Positions 23,925 to 36,729 are shown, counted from the stretch's first letter. The stretch is 64,000 nucleotides of DNA from Ashinkailepas kermadecensis (GCA_034440615.1 JAOTOM010005109.1:581001-645000); one strand, 5' to 3'. A program made the numbers and translations. Notes: generated by a model from the letters alone, not told the origin.

Positions 23925-24560
23925 GTGCTTTCAGAGTCACTCAAAACATTTTCCTTTACCTCTTTTGGTTGACCTTGCAGGTCAGGCTAAGCAGGTCAAT
24001 GTCGTTGTGCAGTCGGTCACCCATCTTCGCCGTCGTTTTCGAACACGGATCGTAAAACAAACACGATTCCGTGCTTCAATATCGATGATATGCAAACTGA
24101 AGAATCAGTTTAACGAAGGACAAACGCACAAAGGTCAAGGTCACCGATTCCGTCCAGGTGAAATAACTGGAAATATCTGATGAACTGTTGAAGATGACAA
24201 TTTTGGAAGCAGATGGGTCCTACGAACAATGGTTGTCACGAAAGCGAAACCAATGTATCCACCCTTTTTGACAGCATCCTCCAAAACATCAGAAAATGCA
24301 TGTTTTCGGGACCTTTTTCTCAACATATTTGAAGAAACCAAAAAGTTTCATGTCGAATTTGGGTGCTCTGTCTCATTAAAACGGACATCGGCGTGCAAAG
24401 GTACCCTGGTTTAGTCACTTGTTCTTCGTAGTGGTCCATATTTTAGTATCTAAAGTGAGTGCAAAACATATAATCCCGGGATTTTTCAGATCATACCTCA
24501 GTGACCTGACAAGATATTGACATGAAACTTTGAAAACCCCGAGAGGACATAAGTTGCAAC
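23925..24560 (+). repeat. Dispersed repeat R1, copy B
   Basis: This is collinear with the reverse complement of 3590-4280 and shares TTGGTTGACC, ATATCGATGATAT, AGGTCAAGGTC and a CTCAGTGACCTGAC-type segment near 24500. A short plus frame (23923-24180) falls in the same part as the minus frame of copy A but does not conserve a protein. Confidence 0.75.
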
Positions 24561-24569
24561 CACATATTC

Positions 24570-26925
24570 CAGTTTGTCGAAAATATTAATCGGCTACGAA
24601 TTTACGCATAAAAATGTGTTTCTAGCTGAATCCTTAATCTGACCTACGGACCTGATCTGAGGCCACATTTCCCTTTTCGTTTTTCTTTCATCATTCGTCT
24701 ATGCATCCATATTTCACTTTGCACTACTTATATCTTGTGTGGTTTATTTATGACAAAAATGTTCCAGTACACATCTAAAAGCTGCCTTGCGACGGGGTCA
24801 TGACCGGACTTTGACCCGCCCTAGCTCCGGTATATTAAGAGACTGGAGTTCAATTTTTTCATTAAATGATGTGCGCCCATCAATTTCCAGAAATTGTGCC
24901 AAGCTTTTAAGCGATGTGGTGAACGGTTAATGAGTTAGCTCAGAACAATCCTAGGGCAGGCGAATTTCCCCAAGTAGCATTGCGAAGGTTGTTCCACTGC
25001 AGACTGGGAGACATGACAACTGGCAATGAGTTCCGACTACTGCGCCATGTACGTCGTGTTCACGCCTGTGTCGAGCACGCGCACAGAGCCGAATCGCGCC
25101 CACTTCGTCACGCCAACTCCTCTTGTTCCAATCAGCCTATCGACGAGAGATCTTAATGCCTTTCGAACGATCGATTTGGTCGATTGCAGCTCGCGCGGCA
25201 GCCGGCTCTCAGCAGGGTGCAGCCGGCTGCCAGCTGGTCCCAGCGGGCTGCCAGCGGGTCCCAGCGGGCTGTCGCAGCTGGACGCTGTGCCGGCCTTCGC
25301 ACCTGTGCTGGACACCCCGCCATGACGAATACGGAAGAGGTCATCAGACGACTCATCACCGCCAATTTGCTGCAGCCGTGTCATTTGACGACTGGACGTT
25401 CGACTCAGTCCGATCTTCTCGATACAGCAAGACAGAGGAGAATTGATAGAGGTGCAACTCGGAATAGAGGAGCAACACATTGTGGCCGCGGTTTGACCTG
25501 AGTCGGGGCAGCAGGGTTTGGTCCCTGAAGTGGTTACTAGCAGACCAGACCATGATCATTGTGACACTATTTGCAATATGCCAACGATGCTATATGTGGC
25601 CGGGCAGAATATAAATTGATCATGCTCCTGCATTACAAACGATAGTTTCGAAGTTCATGGGTTATCATCACCAGGCCTATTGGGCGCCCTCGAAGTAGAG
25701 CTTGTACCATGCAACGTGTATTGCGAAATTGCATTTGGGTCCTGCATGCTGCCTTTCTTCCTGACGAACTGGGGCCTAGATGCTGGATTCCGGAAAACTC
25801 TTTACCTAAGCGCTTAATCCTGGAGGACTATTCAACAAAATGACACCCACATATGGCACTTAGTGGTCCCTGGATAAAATTATAATTTTAACCTTGAATC
25901 CGGACGATTCGTCCGGAATGCTGGCTTCTACATGGAATACCCTTACACCAACCTGCGGGAAATTTAGCAGACGCGACAAGGAACGACGTTTTAAACATGC
26001 AATGTGAACCAGATTAGCCCGGCTTGAAGCGAGTAGCAGAGGAGGCGCAATCAAGGGGCCGGGAGCCCCCCCCCGTTAGCAACCAAAAACACACTAGATC
26101 AAACATGAAATCTTGAGATTTTCACCACGCAAAACCAGACATTTTCGGCGCGCGAAGTGCGCCCAAAGTGGTCCCTCTTTCATGACAGTCTTTTGTCTGG
26201 CTCCCGTTGAGAAAATCCTGGTTGTGCCCCCGTCCAATAGCAATCATCCCATGGCGGTAGATGAGGCGAGCACACCTGCATGGCGCCGCCATTCTCTCCA
26301 CCTGCCCGTCGCCTAATTGAGTCGGCTCTTATCAAGGCAGGGAGGCTCATCTGAGAAGTGGCGGCAGACTTACACGGCGGCTCGGCCGGCCGGCAGTGCC
26401 GCCGACAACAATTGGAATTCCTCGGCGGTGCGGCGTGATATCATCAGCACCAGGTGGCTGTGGCCAGCCCGTGCGAGCTGTGGAGCTCTCTCGTGCCTGT
26501 CGACTGGCACTCAGGTTAGCCTCAGCTCGCTGCCAAGGGGCGATGCACTTCTGAGAAACTGACTTTTCCGAAGGAAAACGGTCATGAATCAATTGCTAGT
26601 ATATGCTGATCGCTGTTCGGCCATGTAGGCGTAATTGCGTGCGGAGCCTTCGCCACAACGAAACAATATTTGTGGGTGATAATGGTTTAAATTTACCAGC
26701 TCCTTGCAACGTCCCGTAGGCGTGATGAACAATTCCGAGAACATTGGCAGGGGAAACCAGGTAGGGCGGATCGGACACTATTTCACTTGAATGAAGCGCA
26801 ATAACTAAACGTCACGGAACTTAGCAGCCACAGGTTGGGTTTCCAGATTCTTTGGAGGTGTCCAAGTTCCACCAGGCACTTCGGACTCCTCAGGCCGTTT
26901 TGTGCCATAAAAAGAGACAAGATAT
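24570..26925. other. Unannotated DNA with a short 14-bp repeat patch
   Basis: No gene was recognised. At 25205-25275 a small GC-rich repeat of CAGCGGGCTGCCAG-like units is present. Overlapping frames around 25037-25560 lie on both strands and depend on this patch. Confidence 0.35.
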
Positions 26926-26929
26926 TATG

Positions 26930-28990
26930 TTGTAAAAGTCAGCGTATAAGTCGTGGAGCAAGTTGGTTTGTCGGATACAAATGAAAAGTAGTTTTATGAG
27001 AAATCGGTGAACATCCCCCAATAGTGAGAGCACAGGAAAAGGAACTTTGTGTGTATGGCAATACTCGATCTGTGTTTTTCAAAGGCCGTGGTATTGCTGA
27101 CAGTGATGGTGGATATGTGTAACTGTGTGATGGTTGAGGCATGCTGGGCATGGAGGCCAAGGTGAAGCAGAATAAATATATCGATGAGTGAGGTGCGTAT
27201 ATCCTGTGCGGAGCCATGATATTACTTTTTCTTCGTGACGGTTGATTTGAAATGATGGCTTCCAGGAATCGACGACTGGTTTAATATTCCCAAATTGTGT
27301 ATGGTTTGTGTAATGTGTCACGTTTTGGTTCCAAAAATACCAAATGCTCTGCCGTATTGATGATTTAATGGCTTCAAAATGTTGTGGAATTTCTGTGATG
27401 TTTGGTAGCTGTAAGAAATATTTTGCGGGTTTGCTTGTTTCTTCGTTTCCAAGGATGCCACAGTGACCGGGCACCCACAGAAAGCGGATCAACACGCCCA
27501 TCAGATGAATTGTTTCAAGTGTTCATAAATTAAAATATGACGACGATGCGAAAAAGAAAGTGAAACAAGTGATTGAATAAAAAATTTGGAGTCGAAATAA
27601 ATGACGACACTCCGCATGGGGTGACAAATTGGAGGATTGCGTGTACAACGGAGGGCAATGAGGATGGGTTGAAATTCGGCTATGAAAATGGAGGTTCCGT
27701 CTGACAAACGATATTGTTTTTTTGTGCTTACCGAAAACAATGGCATTTCCTTTGAGGTTGTCTATAGAACCGTCGGCAAAATCAAGAGGAATATGGCAAC
27801 AACGAGACCGAAACAGGTGACATATATATTTGGCATATTCTGGACAAAGCTGTGATTTTGGAGTGGTGGCCAGATACAAAATGTGACGCTCGGCCATCCG
27901 TCACTGGGGTGTAGATGGTGGAGTAAGAGCAGCAATGTGTGGAAGAGTGTAATGGAGTAGAAAATGCTTAGACGCGTGAAGCTATATGTTAAGGTGTAGT
28001 GAATTGCTTCCATGCTACCGCATGCTGCCACCTGGTGACGACTGGGGGCACTTGCCCTTCGGGTCACCGCCGGTGGGTCGCTGTTGACCTGTGCGACCAT
28101 CACACGGGCCTTTGTCAGTTGGGCGCAGTCGCACGAAGGAGAGATGTGTGGCAGGACGGGCGGTGTGCCCGGTGACTTGGTCAGTTGCTTGTTGTGACTC
28201 TGTGGCGGGACGGGCGGTGTGCCCGGTGGCTTGGTCAGTTGTTTGTTGTGACTCTGTGGCAGGACGGGCGGTGTGCCCGGTGGCTTGGTCAGTTGTTTGT
28301 TGTGACTCTGTGGCAGGACGGGCGGTGTGCCCGGTGGATTGGTCAGTTGTTTGTTGTGACTCTGTGGCAGGACGGGCGGTGCGCCCGGTGGCTTGGTCAG
28401 TTGTTTGTTGTGACTCTGTGGCAGGACGGGCGGTGTGCCCGGTGGCTTGGTCAGTTGTTTGTTGTGACTCTGTGGCAGGACGGGCGGTGTGCCCGGTGGA
28501 TTGGTCAGTTGTTTGTTGTGACTCTGTGGCATTGCACCTAAGGTGTTCTTTGATCGGTGAATATAGGATACTATTTGAGGCCAGTTCGTTTTTCGCCTGG
28601 ACCTAAATAAACGTAGTGTAAATTTGAGAGAACTTGTAAACTTGTAAGCATGTGTGTGGGGTGATTTTCTTGAAATTGGAATTTGAAGGCAGGTCTAAGT
28701 GCCTTTTGGATTCGTCTGAGTTCTAATGGTGGAGTTTCTGACTCGGCATGCAAATAATTGATGGGAGAAGTTGTCAATGCACCGAGTGCGATGCGGATAA
28801 ATATATTTTGAATGATGTCTAATATTTTGAAGGGTAAGGTGCTGACATCAGCATAAACCACCCAACCATATTCGATGATGGAAAGAGCCAAGGATTGATG
28901 CCGTCGCAAAAGTGTGTGACGATCGGTCAGATGAGATCGAGTGATTGACCTTGCTTCGGAAATTTTCGAGCTAATTGCGGAAAACATTAT
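26930..28990 (-). mobile_element. LINE remnant with reverse transcriptase tail and RNase H
   Basis: Read on minus from 28987, the first part matches the C-terminal part of a LINE reverse transcriptase: an SIIEYGWVVYADVS block followed by LDIIQNIFIRIALGA and TPPLELRRIQ. The catalytic YADD part is missing, so the copy is 5'-truncated. After a linker come RNase H blocks: DFADGS, AEFQPILIAL, IYFDSKFF and FLWVPGHCGILGNE, supplying the D, E, D and H positions. The final Asp position reads Ser. A Cys/His tail (CPACLNHHTVTHIHHHC) closes the domain. The pieces lie in three phases: a shift at an A7 homopolymer near 27720, and another with stops near 27500. RNase H after reverse transcriptase fits I/Nimb/LOA-type clades. 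The copy is inactive. Confidence 0.85.
28135..28535. repeat. 54-bp minisatellite inside the LINE, about 7.5 copies
   Basis: Near-identical 54-bp units contain GTGACTCTGTGGCAGGACGG. They sit between the reverse transcriptase and RNase H parts of the LINE remnant. On minus the unit stays open as an 18-residue P/Q/H/N-rich repeat. Confidence 0.95.
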
Positions 28991-29269
28991 TTTCTTTCCT
29001 TGACACTTCTGGCAAAACAGATGGCGCTCAGAAAGAGATAGTTAGCGACAGCAAGGCAAAACGAGATGTTTGTCCCCTTCATTACATATGTTGAGATAAA
29101 ACAGGGTAAGTTATAGAATATGCTGGCAATATTCGAAGCAAAATTGCAAAGCAATACCTTCATATAGAATTTCGAAACTTTCGAACCCAAAGAAATGGCT
29201 TCGTCAAACAGATCAGATCAAACAAGTCTACCTTATAGTCATCAGAGCTCCTGGGAAGATGTACCATAG

Positions 29270-29360
29270 GGACATTTCAGGTCATATATCCGTGACATGA
29301 TCCTGCATAAACTTCAAACGTGGAACACTACTAGAGAATATAGTTGGTCGTCACATATTT
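29270..29360 (+). repeat. Dispersed repeat R1, partial copy C, cut by the SINE
   Basis: It matches copy B from TTTCAGGTCATAT through CACATATT. The match stops exactly where the tRNA-like sequence begins, suggesting the SINE inserted into this copy. Confidence 0.6.
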
Positions 29361-29575
29361 GCTACCCCGGTAGCGCAGTTGGTTAGAGCGCTGGCCTGCT
29401 CTGGTCTCCCCTGTCCTGGCGACGCAGGGTTCGAGTCGCTTCGCGCGCTCGCATTTAGCCCCCGGCTGGGAGGGTCCATTGGCAGCTGGCCCCATAAGGC
29501 CGGGGACGAGCTACCGGGCGGCCGTATCGGTACATTGACGGCACGTTAAACTTTCGATAAAAAATTATGCCGTTG
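29361..29575 (+). mobile_element. tRNA-derived SINE
   Basis: The head resembles a tRNA: GCTACCCCGGTAGCGCAGTT, with an A box TAGCGCAGTTGG (29371-29382) and a near-consensus B box GGTTCGAGTCG (29428-29438). The middle of the tRNA is too long and does not fold as a clean anticodon arm, so it is not a working tRNA gene. It is followed by an unrelated GC-rich body (GGGAGGGTCCATTGGCAGCT) and an A-rich end, ACGTTAAACTTTCGATAAAA. No target duplication was confirmed. Confidence 0.75.
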
Positions 29576-30000
29576 AGCTGGAATTCATGGATCGGGTGGT
29601 GGGGCCAGGGTTCACGCAACAAGCTTTGCTTAGCAATAGGACCCTGGTTCATATTAAAATATTCCTCGAGGTTTGGATACCATGAATTGCAAAACTTTGT
29701 CCGTATATGTATTTATCATCCTCTTAGTGTATCTGCCATGCATCTGCATCTACATCTGTCTTCTTGGTTGTATGTCTGGCCTTCTATTCACTCATATGCC
29801 TGCTTACTTGCATGGAAGCCGATTGTCGTGGTGTCTGTGTGGTTTTCCGACTTCGCTCTACCCAGTTCTTAACTCAGCTGAATGCCGATCGGTCAGTTCA
29901 TATGCCTACGTGATGTGCTTCGGATTGCTCCGTGGTTCATCTCCACCCCTTCTTCCACCCTCATGCAGAGTCTCACTTCCCCTCTCCCTCCCCTCCCATT

Positions 30001-30262
<262 letters not shown>

Positions 30263-31160
30263 CTCTCCCGCTCGGCAGATATTGACGGCTGCGGTCCTGG
30301 TGTGGGCCACATTAGTATTCCCCGCCAGCGGCCACAGGGGGCGGGGCTGTTTTTGTGACGATCCATCGCGGGCCAGCCACGCCCCGATCGATGGCTGCCA
30401 TGCCTGCGTGCCGCCACCACGCCCACCCGGACGCTGATTGGTCGACGACGCTGCAGAGTCGCCGCACAAGCTGCAGAGATGCACTGGAGAAGTGCTGTTG
30501 CTGTCAGGGCCTGGTCAAGGCGGATGGGGGCACCAGCACCAGATGTGAAAACTCGAAGAAGCAGGGAAAGACAGTGGCGTAGTTCGTTCCGTTCATTGGC
30601 AGAATTGCATTGTAGAGTGTGTTTCAAATGTGCTCAATCTTCAAACAATTATCAAAGCTTTTTGTAGCAAATTTACAGAAAATCTGTCAAACGAGTGAAT
30701 TAAATCACTTGCACGGGGAGTGAGAGGGTTTGGATTGGTGCTACAGAACAAGCAAAGCCAACAAAGCCAACAAAGTCACCAAGCTTCCAATGCGGGACAA
30801 TGTTTTCCAAAGGTGCCCCGGCGACATAAAGTGGCCCTGGCGACAAGAAGGGAGCCGTTATGTGATCCATGCGTCAATTAATCCATCATGTACTTCGAAT
30901 TATCCATATCAGATGGGGTTGCAGCAATTCGCGCCATACATGCTAAAACACAAACATGCGCAGTACAATTGCTGAATGCCAGACATTATAATCAAGGATC
31001 TAATCTGTACCTAGTAAATGTCAGTATTTTGGGTGTTCAACCAGTTTCTGTTTGAAAGCTGGATAACTAGGTGAGTTTTGCACGTTAAGTGGTAGGTATT
31101 CTATGCTCGGCACGCGAGGTTAAAAATGAGCGACACGCAAACTCTGAGCCGACGAGGCAT
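30263..31160. other. GC-rich patch then unannotated DNA
   Basis: 30290-30480 is GC-rich, with a GC-box-like GGGGGCGGGGC and an inverted CCAAT box (GATTGGTC). That is compatible with a promoter, but no attached gene was found. The rest shows nothing. Confidence 0.3.
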
Positions 31161-31350
31161 CTGTAGCTGCCCGTCGCATGTCGCCTTAGTGTATCGGCCA
31201 GATACTGCTGAGCGGCTGGTGACATGGTCCCGTATAGCTGGCCGTCGCATGTCGCCTTAGTGTATCGGCCAGATACTGCTGAGCGGCTGGTGACATGGCC
31301 CCGTATAGCTGGCCGTCGCATGTCGTCCTAGTGTATCGGTTAGATACTGC
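31160..31350. repeat. 71-72 bp tandem repeat, 2.6 copies
   Basis: GCATGTCGCCTTAGTGTATC recurs at spacing of about 71 bp (units from about 31165, 31236 and 31308). Confidence 0.9.
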
Positions 31351-31354
31351 TGAG

Positions 31355-33180
31355 CTGGTGATGTGCCTTGGTTTTACTCAGAGGCATTGACGTCATATAA
31401 TTGTTTGCAGATGCTATGAAGGTGACCAATGTGTACCTGGGATTTGCGTCACGGGCAGAGGGGGCAAACGGATTTGGAGGTGGTCACCTACCCCATTTTA
31501 AAACGTCTCCAGATTTCTACCAATATTTTAAAGGGTCATTTTCTTTTTCTTTCTTTTAAAAAATAATTAGTGAGAACTTCATTTCCTTGTAGTGGGGGCT
31601 CAATCTAGCACCATCGTTTCTGAGTCACCCAATTTTCAACCCCTTCTGCCTGTTCAAAGGCTTTTCTTCTGTCCTTTGGTAAGTCAGTTCACACTGCGGA
31701 AATTTCACCCTTATAAATCACTTCAGGATGTTATTTTTTTTATATTTCACTCCCCTCAGTTCATGACACCCAGTCACTACCTCGCCACCTTTCGTGCACG
31801 TGTGTATCTGTTATGTGCTCTCGGCGCATTTCGTGCGATTCTGCGGTTTCTGCTAGGTCCCACGTTTTGCTAATTGTTGCCATATGATAGTCTTGTGTCA
31901 TATTGCCATGGAGCGCATGCGAAGGGAATCGACATACCAGGGGAATCTTAAGTAGACCCCGCTCCCTCCCCCGCTTGCCGCAAATAGAAACGCCAGGTGG
32001 GGTCGGGTTATATCGGAGAGGGACGCTTAAAGTCAGGGAAGGACCATCTGAGGTTGTGGAGAGCATCAACCTTGTCATAAAGTGGAAGAGGACCGATTAA
32101 AGCTATAGAGGGGGCCGAGCTAAAACGGGTAAGTGCCATATTTTGTCGATGTGCCGTCTGAATTCGACAGGGTCTTATTTAATTCGAGAGTCGCCATCCT
32201 TGCTTGGAGAGGGCCTCCGAAGTCGAAGAACTCAAATCGAAGATGCCCACGTGAAGTCAGACAGGGGCATTCCAAGCTTAGGCATCGGTCGTGTTTATTC
32301 GAGGAGAGGCTGTAAGTAGTTGGAGAGGAGTCGTCCAAAATGGATGATGGATCCGTTAACCATCGCAGTGCCGAGGATCGGACATCAATTTGACTGCCTG
32401 GGACTTTCTGAGGTAACTCCTGAACCTTTCCAGATATCTCTTTGAAATTTGGCATGCCTTCCGACAATCGATATGTGTACTGCATTAACAGTGAAATTAT
32501 GAGTGCGTAGTCAAATGATTACATAAAAATGCCAACATAAAATGTGTACTCTGATCATGTCACTCGGTCAAATAGAGATGTAAGCTACAGCAATGCCTTT
32601 GGAGCATTGCTTAGCAAGTAATCAATAATATTCCAGCTTAGAAACAAAATCGGAATATATATATATTAAAAAAATGAAATCCGAGTTCTTGCTGGGGTGG
32701 CTTTTACGTTGATGACTGCTTCCGATGCTACAATCTAAAAAAATAATATAAGCATGCATTGCTGGATTTGTATAGGTTTCATACGCCATGAACATCCTTA
32801 AAGATAAAAATACCGCCGAGCAAGGTGCAGCGCCATCGCGGACTTTGGGCAGCCCCTGTCGTGAAGCCAGGGACAAACAACTCCCCCACCATACAAATGA
32901 GGGAGGCTCTATGCATGAAAATAAATATTCCATACTGCCCCAAAGCTCCAGGCCACGAGGCACGTCCATATTTGCCGGAGATCCACAAAAATATCGAAAA
33001 GTTTTCAATATTCGAATGAAGGTCCTTGATCAGGATGCCCAACAGTCATGACAGGATGTTCCTAATGCTCACGCAAGTATCCCAACACCACGTATGGATA
33101 TTTTCAGCACTACGTGACAGCACCTGGCATGCTGTCAGGAGTTTGAATTAGTATTAGTAGACAGGCGATCCCTAGAGCCT
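31355..33180. other. Unannotated DNA, partly degenerate repeats
   Basis: No gene was recognised. 31960-32330 shows degenerate 25-30 bp GAGAGG-type repeats like those at 21600. 33040-33170 looks like decayed units of the next array. Confidence 0.4.
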
Positions 33181-34245
33181 ATCAAGACGCCCTAAGACCC
33201 GAGAGGAGGCCCTATCATGTTGTTGTGAGTCCCCAGGCCACGAGGCTCATAGTCTTTACAGGATGCCCCTGGATCTCACGAGAGGAGGCCCTATCATGTT
33301 GTTGTGAGTCCCCAGGCCACGAGGCTCATAGTCTTTACAGGATGCCCCTGGATCTCACGAGAGGAGGCCCTATCATGTTGTTGTGAGTCCCCAGGCCACG
33401 AGGCTCATAGTCTTTACAGGATGCCCCTGGATCTCACGAGAGGAGGCCCTATCATGTTGTTCTGAGTCCCCAGGCCACGAGGCTCATAGTCTTTACAGGA
33501 TGCCCCTGGATCTCACGAGAGGAGGCCCTATCATGTTGTTCTGAGTCCCCAGGCCACGAGGCTCATAGTCTTTACAGGATGCCCCTGGATCTCACGAGAG
33601 GAGGCCCTATCATGTTGTTCTGAGTCCCCAGGCCACGAGGCTCATAGTCTTTACAGGATGGCCCTGGATCTCACGAGAGGAGGCCCTATCATGTTGTTGT
33701 GAGTCCCCAGGCCACGAGGCTCATAGTCTTTACAGGATGCCCCTGGATCTAAGACCCGAGAGGAGGCCCTATCATGTTGTTGTGAGTCCCCAGGACACGA
33801 GACTCATAGTCTTTACAGGATGCCCCTGGATCTCACGAGAGGAGGCCCTATCATGTTGTTCTGAGTCCCCAGGACACGAGACTCATAGTCTTTACAGGAT
33901 GCCCCTGGATCTCACGAGAGGAGGCCCTATCATGTTGTTCTGAGTCCCCAGGCCACGAGGCTCATAGTCTTTACAGGATGCCCCTGGATCTCACGAGTGG
34001 AGGCCCTATCATGTCGTTCTGAGTCCCCAGGCCACGAGGCTCATAGTCTTTACAGGATGCCCCTGGATCTCACGAGTGGAGGCCCTATCATGTCGTTCTG
34101 AGTCCCCAGGCCACGAGACTCATAGTCTTAAAGGATGCCCCTGGATCTAAGACCCGAGAGGAGGCCCTATCATGTTGTTCTGAGTCCCCAGGCCACGAGG
34201 CTCATAGTCTTTACAGGATGCCCCTGGATCTCACGAGACGGCTCA

Positions 34246-34267
34246 GGTTAGGTTAGGTTAGGTTAGG
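34246..34267 (+). repeat. Interstitial telomere-type tract (TTAGG)n
   Basis: Four perfect GGTTA units plus GG interrupt the 79-bp array. TTAGG is the usual arthropod telomere unit. The tract sits directly beside a perfect palindrome, at a point where one array segment is inverted. Confidence 0.85.
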
Positions 34268-34269
34268 AT

Positions 34270-34305
34270 GTAAAGACTATGAGCCACGAGGCTCATAGTC
34301 TTTAC
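34270..34305. repeat. Perfect 16-bp palindrome with 4-base loop
   Basis: Arms GTAAAGACTATGAGCC and its exact complement flank the loop ACGA. The right arm is normal array sequence; the left arm is an inverted copy of it. Confidence 0.95.
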
Positions 34306-34335
34306 AGGATGCCCCTGGATCTCACGAGACGGCTC

Positions 34336-35000
34336 AGACACCCAGCAGGAAGTCCCGCCATGTTTTCTGGAGGCCATAGGCCAGGAAATCTATTAGTCTT
34401 GACAGGAGGTTCCCAGTACTCATGAAAAGGCATTGGGCATGAGATGGCATTGGGAAAAGGCATGACATTCGGCATGAGACCCCGGCCAGGAGATCTATTA
34501 GCTTCGACAAGAAATCCCTGAAGATCACAAAACGATCCCAATACCCGACAGAGGACCCGTGAAGTTGTTCGGAAACCCAGGAACAGGAGGTCCATTAATA
34601 TTGAGAGAAGGCTCCACAGCCCGCGAAATCGCCCGAAAACCCGGCAGGACGTCCGATCATATGCTGTGATCTTTGAAGCCAGACTGCCCATCAGTGTTGA
34701 CAGGGGACCCTGCTGATCACGAAAAGGCCTAGCAGCAGCTCCCATTGTCTGGATTTATCAGACCAGGAAGCTCGTAAGTCGTGATAGGAGGCCCACAGGA
34801 GGCACGAAAGCCTCCAAAGCCCGACAGGAGGCCCCTCATGCGTATTGAAGGTTTCATTAAGCAGTCTTCACATTCCAGGTAAGCGGGCATCTGGAGGACC
34901 CTTATAGTACAAACAAAACACAAAAATGCAAGAAGGCTAGCCAGCTCAAAGAGAGCCCCCAGTACATGAAGAGGCACCATGAACAACCGCTTACACCCTG
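34336..35000. repeat. Decayed monomers of the 79-bp array family
   Basis: Recurring fragments such as TTGACAGGAGG, GATCACGAAA and CCCGACAGGAGG appear at irregular spacing. They look like old copies left outside the homogenised core. Confidence 0.55.
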
Positions 35001-35880
35001 GAAGTAACTGGCGGCGTGGCTCCCGCTGTCGAGAAGTCGTTGACACATGCTATCAACAGAATTTGGATTAAATGCAGAAAAACAACGACGTACGCTATCA
35101 AGAGACAAGTGAGAACAGGCACGAAAAGAAGGCCTGGATCGGGAAGCATCGCGTCAAAATGACCGTAATCATGTATGTATACATGTGTGATCATGTAATG
35201 ACCGTAATCCCAAGCAGTATCTCGAAAACAAATGGAGGGAACGAAGCTCGGATCACCGGAAAATACTGAACTTCCCAGCCATATGCGTAATACGTCCTGA
35301 AGATCACGAAACACTTTCATCAGCTTCAAAGGTCTGCGAAGTCACAGGCGCAAGATCTATGCGATAATATATATTGCGACTACCTCTGACGGAACGATCT
35401 CAAGCTGTCACAGGAGGCCGAGGCAGTGATGGATAACCAGATAAATTTTCGCTTCAATGGTGATTATATGGAAGGAATTAAGGGCACCAGCAGTTCATTA
35501 AGCTGGAACAGTGCCAGGTTTCCTTGCGAAGAGAGGTGAGCGGTTGGGATTGAATTGAGCTGCGATTGGTTCGGGGAAAAGTCATAGTTTGAGTTGTGAT
35601 TTATCCATTGCTCGTGCACTGCACTTTGACACCTTTCCCAGTCCACGAGGGGATGGGGAGCTGTTGCAGCCTCTCCTTGTGGTTCCAGACCGAAAATGCT
35701 AGGGACGCGACAAACATCGGCGCATTGCATGCGACGAGATTTCGCGATTGTAACCTAATTTGTATGCTTGTGGTTACTGCTTAACCTCCCAGGTCAGCTT
35801 GAAGTCAAGCCTCCCACAACAATCAAACTTTTTCATGCATAATCATCGTCTATGTAAAAACAATATTTGGTACACACTTG
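35001..35880. other. Unannotated DNA
   Basis: No gene or strong repeat is visible. Confidence 0.35.
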
Positions 35881-35884
35881 ACCT

Positions 35885-36265
35885 TGGTGTTTAGCATTGC
35901 GTTACTGATCATCTGATGTCACGAACGATGAACGACTTACCACATCTTAGCCCTCAGGACAAGGGCCAGATGGCGTCGAAACATTGACTTCGTTTTGCAA
36001 GTTTCAGAAGTAATGCCCGGTGACAATATTTGCCAGTACTGAGAGGCTGACATTGGCGCAAATTCAGATTTAGCGTCCAAATTAATTTAAATGTGGTACG
36101 CTAAATGAAGTTGTCTAAGATCACGTTGAATCAACGACCTCCAATGACGCTAATGAAGTCAATGACCGCAGTAAACAGATGACCTGGATTGTCCATCATT
36201 ATACCTCAACCATTATTGATCAACTGGGGACAATAAGTGAGGTGAATTGCTAATAATTCGTTATT
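35885..36265 (+). repeat. Dispersed repeat R2, copy B
   Basis: This aligns with 4380-4825 in the same orientation (CAGATGGCGTCGAA; TTCAGATTTAGCGTCCAAAT versus TTCAGCTTCAGTGTCCAAAT; TAATAATTCG). Confidence 0.65.
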
Positions 36266-36462
36266 TAGGCAAAGAAGGCATGATACGTTACCTTTCATGA
36301 CGTCACAACTCAATGACCTGGCACGACATTCGTATATGTTGCGCACCGTAAGGTCGGCAAAGAATGTCCTCTGAACTATGCCAAGCGGCGCCGTTTCTGT
36401 GTGGAGGGTCGCTTTTCCGTGGTCGCGGGAGCACCTGAGCAGCGAGTATCATCCCATGCCGC

Positions 36463-36720
36463 CACTGCACAACTGAGGCTTTAACAAGGGTTAATTCCCT
36501 GCTGCCACTGCGCAACTGAGGCTTAAACAAGGACCAATCCCCTGTCGCCACTGCGCAACTGAGGGCAACACAAGGGTTACTCCCCTGCCACCACTGCGCA
36601 ACTGAGGACAAAACAAGGGTTACTCCCTTGCTGCCACAGCGCAACTGAGGCCAAAACAAGGGTTACTCCCCTGCCGCCACTGCGCAACTGAGGATCAAAC
36701 AAGGGCCACCCATTGAGCAC
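36463..36720. repeat. 43-bp minisatellite, 6 copies
   Basis: CACTGCGCAACTGAGG recurs at 36463, 36506, 36549, 36592, 36635 and 36678 (exact 43-bp spacing). A minus-strand open frame here is repeat-driven. Confidence 0.95.
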
Positions 36721-36729
36721 CAAAAGTAG

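Larger units (their letters stand above)
33190..34335. repeat. 79-bp minisatellite, about 14 copies
   Basis: Units contain GATCTCACGAGAGGAGGCCC then AGGCTCATAGTCTTTACAGG, at exact 79-bp spacing in the core (33272, 33351 and so on). Some units carry a variant AAGACCCGAGAGG start (near 33750 and 34147). The right end is rearranged at a telomere-type tract. Confidence 0.96.

Noticed and set aside
29361..29440. Functional tRNA gene
   Set aside because: A and B boxes are present, but the central part is too long and does not give a clean anticodon arm, and a SINE-like body follows.
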